From an uncultured Chlorobiaceae bacterium (GTDB lineage Bacteria; Bacteroidota; Chlorobiia; Chlorobiales; Chlorobiaceae): a DNA stretch of 64,000 nucleotides. The stretch lies in contig CAJAJL010000077.1 of the NCBI GenBank assembly GCA_903940125.1, positions 1 through 64,000 on the forward strand, given 5' to 3'. Below the pieces are notes generated by a model. That model was not told the origin of the DNA and made no database searches. It saw nothing but the letters and a program-made list of their open reading frames with translations. Of this stretch, positions 1-6,352 are shown piece after piece (position 1 is the first letter of the stretch; every line of letters begins with the position of its first letter). Position numbers and translations under genes: made by a program.

Positions 1-1161
1 GATGATGTCAACTTGTCCGTTTCTGGTCTGAAGATAGAGGTTCACCTCCGCTTTGTCGGTAATGAAGTATTATGCCCTAAATGTGGAGACAGCGCTAAAG
101 TCTATGATAGGGCTCCTGAACAACGTTGGCGGCATCTTGATACCATGCAGTTTGAAACAATCATTATAGCACGTATTCCAAGATCTCAGTGTGAAGCGTG
201 TGGTGTCAAGACTATAGCCGTTCCTTGGGCATCCCCCCATTCCCGTTTTACACTCCTGTTTGAAGGCTTTACCGTTTCTCTGCTCCAGCACTGTTTCAGT
301 GTTCAAGCAGTCTCAAATATCCTCAAACTTGACTGGCATGCAGTGGATGAGATCATGAAACGTGCTGTAGCGCGAGGGCTTCGGCGTCGGGCACCCAATA
401 ACATTCTCCATGTCGGTATGGACGAAAAAAGCTTCCGGTCTGGCCATAAGTACATTACGATCCTCAATGATCTGGACAGTAGCCGAGTGCTTGATATCAT
501 TGAGGATCGTACCCTGAAAGGGACGAAAAAGCTGCTGGAGACCCTTTCAAAAAAACAAAGAGCGGCTGTTGTGTCAGTATCGCTCGATATGTGGCAACCC
601 TTTGCAACAGCAGTCAATAAACTCCTTCCAAAGGCTGATATTGTTCACGACAGGTTTCATATCAGCAAATATCTTAATGACGCAGTCAACAAGGTGCGAA
701 ACCAGGAGTCACATGAGCTGCAGAAAAATGGTGATAAAAGTTTAGTCGGTTCGAAATACTCTTGGCTTCGAAATCCTGAAAACATGACCATAAGCCAAAG
801 AGCCCGGTTTGACGAGTTGATGGCATGCGAATTAAAGACCGGTGTGGCTTGGGGCTTGAAGAATGTATTTCGCGATTTCTGGAACTGCTCTTCAGAGCTG
901 AAGGGCGAGTTATTTATCACGTACTGGTTTGAGATAGTAGAGAAGTCAGGACTGAAGCCTCTTATAAAAGTGAAAGAGCTTATGGAACGTCATAAGGACA
1001 ATATCCTTAATTACTTCAAACACAAAGTAAGCAATGCTGTGTCGGAAGGTTTGAACAGTAAAATTCAGTTGCTAAAGGCGACTGCTCGAGGGTTTCGTGG
1101 CTTCGAAAGTTACCGGACAAGAATCCTCTTTTACTGTGGGAAACTGGATATGCAAATCTAA
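1..1161 (+). CDS. ISL3-family transposase, 5' end cut by the window edge
   Basis: Frame stays open to base 1 (DDVNLSVSGLKIEVHLRF...). N-terminal CPKCG...RRWRHLD-like zinc ribbon, then HVGMDEKSF...YITILNDLDSSRVLDI and VSLDMWQPFATAV...HDRFHISKYLNDAVNKVR, typical of ISL3 DDE transposases. Confidence 0.9.
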   Translation, partial: DDVNLSVSGLKIEVHLRFVGNEVLCPKCGDSAKVYDRAPEQRWRHLDTMQFETIIIARIPRSQCEACGVKTIAVPWASPHSRFTLLFEGFTVSLLQHCFSVQAVSNILKLDWHAVDEIMKRAVARGLRRRAPNNILHVGMDEKSFRSGHKYITILNDLDSSRVLDIIEDRTLKGTKKLLETLSKKQRAAVVSVSLDMWQPFATAVNKLLPKADIVHDRFHISKYLNDAVNKVRNQESHELQKNGDKSLVGSKYSWLRNPENMTISQRARFDELMACELKTGVAWGLKNVFRDFWNCSSELKGELFITYWFEIVEKSGLKPLIKVKELMERHKDNILNYFKHKVSNAVSEGLNSKIQLLKATARGFRGFESYRTRILFYCGKLDMQI

Positions 1162-1210
1162 ATGGTGCTGTAATATGAAATTTGATTCCCATTAAATTCT
1201 GCGAAGAGCC
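1..1210 (+). mobile_element. Right part of an ISL3-family insertion sequence; right end proposed near 1210 (...ctgcgaagagcc)
   Basis: Transposase ORF ends at 1161. About 50 bp further on is GAAGAGCC, which resembles ISL3 terminal repeats (GGCTCTTC... inward). An unrelated reading frame starts right after it. The left end is outside the window. Confidence 0.6.
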
Positions 1211-1393
1211 TTCAGGAGCATAATTCGGAATTACAGGAGCTTTTTTCAAAGAGTTTTCTGCAGAGCATAATTTCGGAATAAACGTACCCCAACTAATGTC
1301 TTTTTTCATAAGACCAATGATGTCTGCTATTCGTTCTCCATCTTTTGGGATAATCTTGTATTCAACTTTAATCTCATTCATATGTAGTATCAT
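1211..1393 (-). pseudogene. Hypothetical protein fragment truncated by the ISL3 element
   Basis: MNEIKVEYKIIPKDGERIADIIGLMKKDISWGTFIPKLCSAENSLKKAPVIPNYAPE reads well from the start codon to the IS end; the remaining codons to 1016 run into IS sequence. Confidence 0.5.
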
Positions 1394-1441
1394 TTTTTAG
1401 GTTTGCACACAACTCCTTTATCTATGCACCATATCTCACCA

Positions 1442-1486
1442 AAAGGTGTATATAGCCAACTATTCTGGCATGCTTTATACACCTTT
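1442..1486. repeat. 11-bp perfect inverted repeat AAAGGTGTATA / TATACACCTTT with 23-nt spacer
   Basis: Arms 1442-1452 and 1476-1486, between the truncated gene and the recombinase fragment. Confidence 0.7.
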
Positions 1487-1504
1487 GAGGTGCATAATAT
1501 TTTT

Positions 1505-1885
1505 TTACAAATTATCAAAGGGGCTGGAAATTTTTAGTAAACTCTGTTCGCATACGTGGGTATAGATTTCTGTCGTCTTACTGCTCTTATGCCCTAAGAA
1601 CTTTTGTATGTATCGAAGATCAGTTCCCGCTTCCAGTAAATGTGTTGCATAAGAGTGCCGCAACCAATGAAGCGTTACTGGTTTTTTGATTTTTGCATGA
1701 TCGAGGGCATGTTTTAACACTTTTTGCAAGCTGGTTTCGCTGTACTGTGTACCAGGTTCCTGACCCTCAAACAGCCAAATCCTGGGGCGATATATTTTAT
1801 AATATTCCCGCAACATTACAATCACTTTGTCCGATATGGGATTGACTCTGTCTTTTTTTTCTTTTGCATTGACTATTATCAATAA
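1505..1885 (-). pseudogene. Tyrosine recombinase/integrase, C-terminal catalytic fragment
   Basis: [14 protein letters not shown]...[40 protein letters not shown] contains HxLRH, LGH and the Tyr nucleophile. The N-terminal half and the first catalytic Arg region are missing; homology starts about 1885. Confidence 0.85.
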
Positions 1886-2156
1886 CGGTGGGGTGATCCA
1901 TGACACTTTGCTTTTCGCCCAGCAAACTTTTTGCCTTTAACGACTCTTGCCCTGCCACCTTGTCCGCATTTGCGCTTCCTGAAACGACTGCTGATGCGGC
2001 AGTTTGAGTTTTTGCTGCTTGCGTTGCAGAAACGCTGCTGGCAGCGATTGTGTGAAGGGAGAGTGTGAGAATGAAAATAGAAATAATGCAGGTCATCGGA
2101 GAGCAGCTTGTGGGTTTTGCCGATCTTGACATTTGCTGCAGCCAGGTAAGAGCCAT
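1880..2156 (-). pseudogene. N-terminal fragment of an exported protein (signal peptide) ending at the recombinase junction
   Basis: MTCIISIFILTLSLHTIAASSVSATQA is signal-peptide-like. It then changes abruptly into the recombinase region in another frame. Confidence 0.4.
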
Positions 2157-2258
2157 GAGAGAGTGTTGAATGGGTTAACCGGAGTGACGATGAAGCGACT
2201 GCAATATAGTGTATTCTTTGGGGAATGGGAAAGTAATGGCGGCATCAAAAGCACAAAC

Positions 2259-2301
2259 AAACGGGGAGGGATGCCAGTAGGGAAGAAAACGGGGAGGGAT
2301 G
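2259..2301. repeat. Two direct copies of AAACGGGGAGGGATG (2259-2273 and 2287-2301)
   Basis: 15-bp identical copies with 28-bp period, just downstream of the toxin gene. Confidence 0.8.
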
Positions 2302-2308
2302 TACTTTG

Positions 2309-2608
2309 TTAAAACTGACCAGTTCTCAGATGCCAATTCTTTGGATCACGATTGAGATGCATGATGGCACCGACACGAACAGCATCACTGTCTACTCTGT
2401 ATAGCACGCCATAAGGAAAGCGATTGAGCAAACATCGACGAGTTTGCCTCGAAAACAATGGCCATGATTCAGGGAAAACCTTGACCCGATCAAAAGCACG
2501 TTTGACTTCGGCAGCAAATTCATAACCGAGTCCGGGGCATTGTTCATTGTAATAATCCACCGCCTCAGCAAATTCCTCTTCCGCAAAGGAGAGGATAAGA
2601 ATATTCAT
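2309..2608 (-). CDS. Type II toxin-antitoxin toxin, RelE/ParE family
   Basis: EFAEAVDYYNEQCPGLGYEFAAEVKRAFDRVKVFPESWPLFSRQTRRCLLNRFPYGVLYRVD is the ParE/RelE signature; overlaps the antitoxin by 4 bp. Confidence 0.9.
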   Translation of the reverse strand: MNILILSFAEEEFAEAVDYYNEQCPGLGYEFAAEVKRAFDRVKVFPESWPLFSRQTRRCLLNRFPYGVLYRVDSDAVRVGAIMHLNRDPKNWHLRTGQF

Positions 2609-2865
2609 CTCTGATTGATCCTTGCAAAAACATCTTCTGCTGTTGATGCCTTGATTTCACCACGGTCAAAAGCTTCAAATCGAGATTCGACCTCTTCTGC
2701 CCATGCAGCATCGACGGCATTGCGTGCGGCACAATCAAAACTCTGAAAAAGTTTTTCGATCAGTTCCGCCCTCTCTACAGGAAGCAAATCGAGTGCATCT
2801 TTGAAAATACGTTCTGCGACTGCCGTCATATTTATCCCTAAATTATCTTTGTAATTGTAAAACAA
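2605..2865 (-). CDS. Addiction-module antitoxin (Unstab_antitox-like family)
   Basis: ALDLLPVERAELIEKLFQSFD...AWAEEVESRFEAFDRGEIKASTAEDVFARI is typical of putative addiction-module component proteins. Confidence 0.85.
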   Translation of the reverse strand: MFYNYKDNLGINMTAVAERIFKDALDLLPVERAELIEKLFQSFDCAARNAVDAAWAEEVESRFEAFDRGEIKASTAEDVFARINQR

Positions 2866-2957
2866 TCCTTTGGGCAGCAGGTGACTGCATTTGCAATGTA
2901 GCCGAGCAGCCTCTTGACAAGTTATGAAGAACTAAGGTTTTTTTATCAAGAAAAAAA

Positions 2958-3010
2958 ATGCCCGTCATGTTCGAAACGGCTATCCGGCTCGTCCTACCAA
3001 TGCCGGGCAT
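2958..3010. repeat. Imperfect inverted repeat ATGCCCGTCAT / ATGCCGGGCAT
   Basis: Arms 2958-2968 and 3000-3010 match 10 of 11; located 3' of the TR-like segment in its sense direction. Confidence 0.6.
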
Positions 3011-3094
3011 CCTGTGTGGCTCTTTTTGCCCTATACCTTACAGGAGCGGGGTCATCAATCTGTTCAGAGGCAGTCATCCGACTTTGCTTTTGAG

Positions 3095-3220
3095 CTGCGG
3101 GACGAAGACCAAGCGGAAGCCAATGTTGTTGTTCCGGTTGTCTGGCGGGTTGTTGTTACGATACGCCGACCGACAGTTCCCGGCAGGGTTGTTCCAGCTC
3201 CCGCCACGAAGTACACGGTC
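3095..3220 (-). repeat. Candidate DGR template repeat (TR-like), AAC-rich, apparently non-coding
   Basis: Minus strand CGTGTACTTCGTGGCGGGAGCTGGAACAACCCTGCCGGGAACTGTCGGTCGGCGTATCGTAACAACAACCCGCCAGACAACCGGAACAACAACATTGGCTTCCGC would read RVLRGGSWNNPAGNCRSAYRNNNPPDNRNNNIGFRLVFVPQ. All ten Asn codons are AAC. No FGE domain is encoded upstream. Confidence 0.65.
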
Positions 3221-3556
3221 CGAACCCACGATTAATGCCCTTGTTCTGCACTGGCCACCATTGTACTGTACACATTTTTTCTGAATTCTTTTGCATTGGC
3301 GTACTGTGTAAATGCCACCAATGGCATGGTGTGATTTGCAAACTGTTTTTGTGACCAACTGCCCGTTTGCAGGCAGTGGTCATAAAGCCGGGATTTCTGG
3401 ATAAAGCGCTTTTTGCTTCGCCGGGCAAGGCGTACTCGGTCTGGAAAGAGCTGTCACCGATGGGTATGGTAAAAAGTTTTATCTGCATGAACGTAGCGCG
3501 TTAAGCTGGTTTGATAACCCTGGAAGAGATCGTTATTATTTCAAAAAAATACGGTG

Positions 3557-3573
3557 GACCACCTTCGGTGGTC
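3557..3573 (-). terminator. Hairpin GACCACC-GAA-GGTGGTC followed by CACCGTATTTTTTTG on the minus strand: probable intrinsic terminator of the FGE fragment
   Basis: 7-bp perfect stem, T7 run 3' on the minus strand. Confidence 0.6.
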
Positions 3574-3597
3574 ATTTCTGTTGTCGGTTGTTACGGG

Positions 3598-3646
3598 AAA
3601 TCATGGCGCACGGCAGATCGTCCCTCACTGCCGTTCACCATGATTT
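3598..3646. repeat. Large imperfect palindrome: 19-nt arms (17/19 match), 11-nt loop
   Basis: aaatcatggcgcacggcag (3598-3616) against ctgccgttcaccatgattt (3628-3646). Confidence 0.8.
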
Positions 3647-3663
3647 TGTAACTGCCCTCTCGC

Positions 3664-4066
3664 TCAAAAGCAAAGCCGGAATGAGCTGCCAACTGACTGC
3701 GGGACGAAGACCAGGCGGAAGCCAATGGAGTAGGTGCGAGAAGCCGACCGACAGCGCTCAGCACTGAAGTGCCAGCTACCACCACGAAGCACACGGGACG
3801 AACGACTATCGTCATACCAGCTATCCGTCCATTCCCATACGTTTCCAGCCATGTCGTACAACCCCTCCGGTGTTGCTCCATCGGGATAGCTGCCGATAGG
3901 TGTTGTTGCTCCAACAGCATGATTGTAATTGGCCAATCGAACAGAGATATCTCCTTCTTCTTCGGGCCAGGGATTCGGTGGAGAAGTGCTTTGACGACTT
4001 GAAGAACGGTTTGGACATAAAGCGACTGGGGATGCACACTTCATCGCCTTGATCCGAACCCGGCAT
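3664..4066 (-). pseudogene. Formylglycine-generating-enzyme (SUMF1/FGE) family protein, C-terminal fragment; candidate DGR target
   Basis: ANYNHAVGATTPIGSYPDGATPEGLYDMAGNVWEWTDSWYDDSRSSRVLRGGSWHFSAERCRSASRTYSIGFRLVFVPQ is the canonical FGE C-terminus. The N-terminal two-thirds are absent, and the ORF start runs out of frame into ruvC. Confidence 0.8.
3697..3800 (-). repeat. Candidate DGR variable repeat (VR) at the 3' end of the FGE fragment
   Basis: CGTGTGCTTCGTGGTGGTAGCTGGCACTTCAGTGCTGAGCGCTGTCGGTCGGCTTCTCGCACCTACTCCATTGGCTTCCGCCTGGTCTTCGTCCCGCAG aligns to 3095-3220, with differences concentrated at TR adenines and a 24-nt length difference. Confidence 0.65.
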
Positions 4067-4072
4067 AGGATA

Positions 4073-4636
4073 CTACCGGACAACCTTATCAGGTGATGCA
4101 GCAACAAACTGTGACCAGCTGCTTTTCCCGCATCGGGCTTTTTGGACTGGAAGATAAGCATTTCGGCTCTCTCCTCTGAGCAGATCACAAAGAGCTATTC
4201 CAAGAGCATCAGTTACATCAAAAGGTTTAGGCGCCACAGTGAGACCAAGCATTCTTGTAACCATAAACGCTACCTGCTCTTTGCTTGCGGCACCTCTTCC
4301 TGTTATCGCCGATTTCACTTCACGTGGTGCATACTCATGCAGGGTAAGATGCTGGTTCATCGCCAGAGCAATCACTGCACCACGCACCTGACCAAGCTTA
4401 AGGGCTGACTGAACATTTCTGCTTAAAAATGCTGTTTCCAAAGCTATACGTTCAGGCTGAAAGTCTGTGATAACCTTTGCAAGCTCCCGATATATCTCAC
4501 CTATCCTCTCTGCATGACTACGACGAGGATGAAGACGGATGACACCGCATACAAGCACAGACAAAACTCCTGAACTCTCTTGAATCACACCGTAACCGGT
4601 ATTCAGACTTCCGGGATCAATCCCGAGAACAACCAT
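4073..4636 (-). CDS. ruvC: Crossover junction endodeoxyribonuclease RuvC
   Basis: [17 protein letters not shown]...[27 protein letters not shown]. Confidence 0.97.
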   Translation of the reverse strand: MVVLGIDPGSLNTGYGVIQESSGVLSVLVCGVIRLHPRRSHAERIGEIYRELAKVITDFQPERIALETAFLSRNVQSALKLGQVRGAVIALAMNQHLTLHEYAPREVKSAITGRGAASKEQVAFMVTRMLGLTVAPKPFDVTDALGIALCDLLRGESRNAYLPVQKARCGKSSWSQFVAASPDKVVR

Positions 4637-4639
4637 CCT

Positions 4640-5392
4640 CTATTCGTTTAAGCTGCTCATTGCACTCTCACTGATCTCCATGTTGCTATAGACCGAAAGC
4701 ACATCGTCATTATTTTCAAGGGCATCAATCAGCTTGATTACTTTCCGTGCATCCTCCGCCTCAAGTTCTATATAATTTTCCGGAATAAGATCAGTCTTTG
4801 CATTTTCATAAACAATACCCGCATCGTCAAGCGCTTTTTTTACGTTTTCAAGGTCCTTGACATCAGTTACAACGGTAAAATAGTTCTCATCATCAGTACT
4901 GAGGTCTTCAAGACCCGCGTCCAACAGTATTTCCATCAGCTGATCCTCGCCAGCTGAAGATTTTGGAACATCAAGAGTTCCCTTTCGGTGGAACATCCAG
5001 CTCACGCTGCCGCTTTCACCGAGCGCACCATTGTTACGGCTCATAATGTGACGAATATCAGCCACGGTCCGGTTGCGGTTGTCCGTTGCAGTCTCAATAA
5101 TCAGAGCTATACCGGCTGCGCCATACCCTTCATAGGTGATCTCGTCGTAGGTGACTCCCTCGAGCTCCCCCGTCCCTTTTTTGATGGCTCGTGAAATATT
5201 GTCCATCGGCATGGAATTATCCCTTGCTGTATCGACAGCAAGCCTGAGACGGGGATTCCCTGATGGATCACCTCCTCCCATTTTTGCCGCTATAGTAATC
5301 TCCTTGACCAGTTTGGTAAACAAACTTCCTCTTTTCTGATCAGTTACCGCCTTTTTCCTTTTAATGGTTGCCCATTTGCTATGTCCTGACAT
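4640..5392 (-). CDS. YebC/PmpR-family transcriptional regulator
   Basis: [52 protein letters not shown]. Confidence 0.97.
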   Translation of the reverse strand: MSGHSKWATIKRKKAVTDQKRGSLFTKLVKEITIAAKMGGGDPSGNPRLRLAVDTARDNSMPMDNISRAIKKGTGELEGVTYDEITYEGYGAAGIALIIETATDNRNRTVADIRHIMSRNNGALGESGSVSWMFHRKGTLDVPKSSAGEDQLMEILLDAGLEDLSTDDENYFTVVTDVKDLENVKKALDDAGIVYENAKTDLIPENYIELEAEDARKVIKLIDALENNDDVLSVYSNMEISESAMSSLNE

Positions 5393-5509
5393 AATAAAAA
5401 ACTGCTGATTTATTATTCCCGATACACCCCGCCTATGATAATAGATTTATTTTCTTTAAATAAAATCAAATCCAACGGCATTCGTGCAAGTTAATAACAA
5501 GAAAAAACA

Positions 5510-6352
5510 ATGACAAACTTGATGACCGCCTATCAGGGAGAACCCGGAGCCTACAGTGAGATAGCAGCACTCAGAATCGGAGAGCCAGAACCATTTGAAT
5601 CGTTTGAAGAAGTTTTTGCTGCCGTTGAAACACATAAGGTAGACTATGCTGTTATACCTATAGAAAATTCACTCGGTGGAAGCATTCATCAAAACTATGA
5701 CCTTTTGCTCCAGCATCCTGTCACTATCGTTGCGGAAACCTTTGTTAAAGTTGAACACTGCCTGCTCGGTATCCACAATGCCACAATTGAAAAGGCCCGG
5801 AAAGCGCTTTCTCACCCTCAGGCACTTGCGCAATGCCGTAATTTTTTTGCAACACACAAGAATATTAAGCCCGAGGTCGCCTATGACACTGCCGGCAGCG
5901 CTAAAATAATCGCCGCCCAAAAAGATCCGTCACAACTGGCCATAGCCTCAAAAAGAGCTGGCGATCTTTACGGACTGGAAATCCTGCAGGAAAACCTGGC
6001 CGATGAGGAGTGGAACATTACACGATTTTTCTGTATTTCACATTCAGCAATAAGCGATCCGTTACGTTTCAAGACAAAACCGGATACTTCACAGCACAAG
6101 ACATCCATTGCGTTCACACTTCCAAATGAGCAGGGTTCGCTCTTTAAGGCGCTTGCAACATTTGCCATGCGAAATATTGACCTGGCAAAAATAGAATCGA
6201 GACCATTCAGAAAAAAAGCGTTTGAGTATCTGTTTTATGTCGATTTCATCGGACATCAGCATGACCCGAATATTCATAACGCACTCAACCACCTCAAGGA
6301 ATTTGCAACAATGGTCAAGGTGCTTGGCAGTTACGGGGTAGTCGCAGAATGA
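5510..6352 (+). CDS. pheA: Prephenate dehydratase
   Basis: YQGEPGAYSEIAA...VIPIENSLGGSIHQNYDLL...C-terminal ACT domain with ESRP-like ESRPFRKKAFEYLFYVDF. Confidence 0.95.
   Translation: MTNLMTAYQGEPGAYSEIAALRIGEPEPFESFEEVFAAVETHKVDYAVIPIENSLGGSIHQNYDLLLQHPVTIVAETFVKVEHCLLGIHNATIEKARKALSHPQALAQCRNFFATHKNIKPEVAYDTAGSAKIIAAQKDPSQLAIASKRAGDLYGLEILQENLADEEWNITRFFCISHSAISDPLRFKTKPDTSQHKTSIAFTLPNEQGSLFKALATFAMRNIDLAKIESRPFRKKAFEYLFYVDFIGHQHDPNIHNALNHLKEFATMVKVLGSYGVVAE

Noticed and set aside
3121-3160. TTG-rich run as a simple-sequence microsatellite
   Set aside because: The period is not regular; it is the complement of AAC codons within a conserved FGE-like reading (TR-like) rather than a simple repeat.
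2958-3284. Plus-strand ORFs (2958-3284, 3014-3235) across the TR-like segment
   Set aside because: They read the reverse complement of the FGE-like segment; no family resemblance, and the repeat explains the openness of the frame.
3240-3600. Possible DGR accessory gene (Avd) or RT between TR and VR
   Set aside because: Short ORFs here (e.g. 3156-3488) have no Avd or RT motif (no YxDD); the region appears non-coding.
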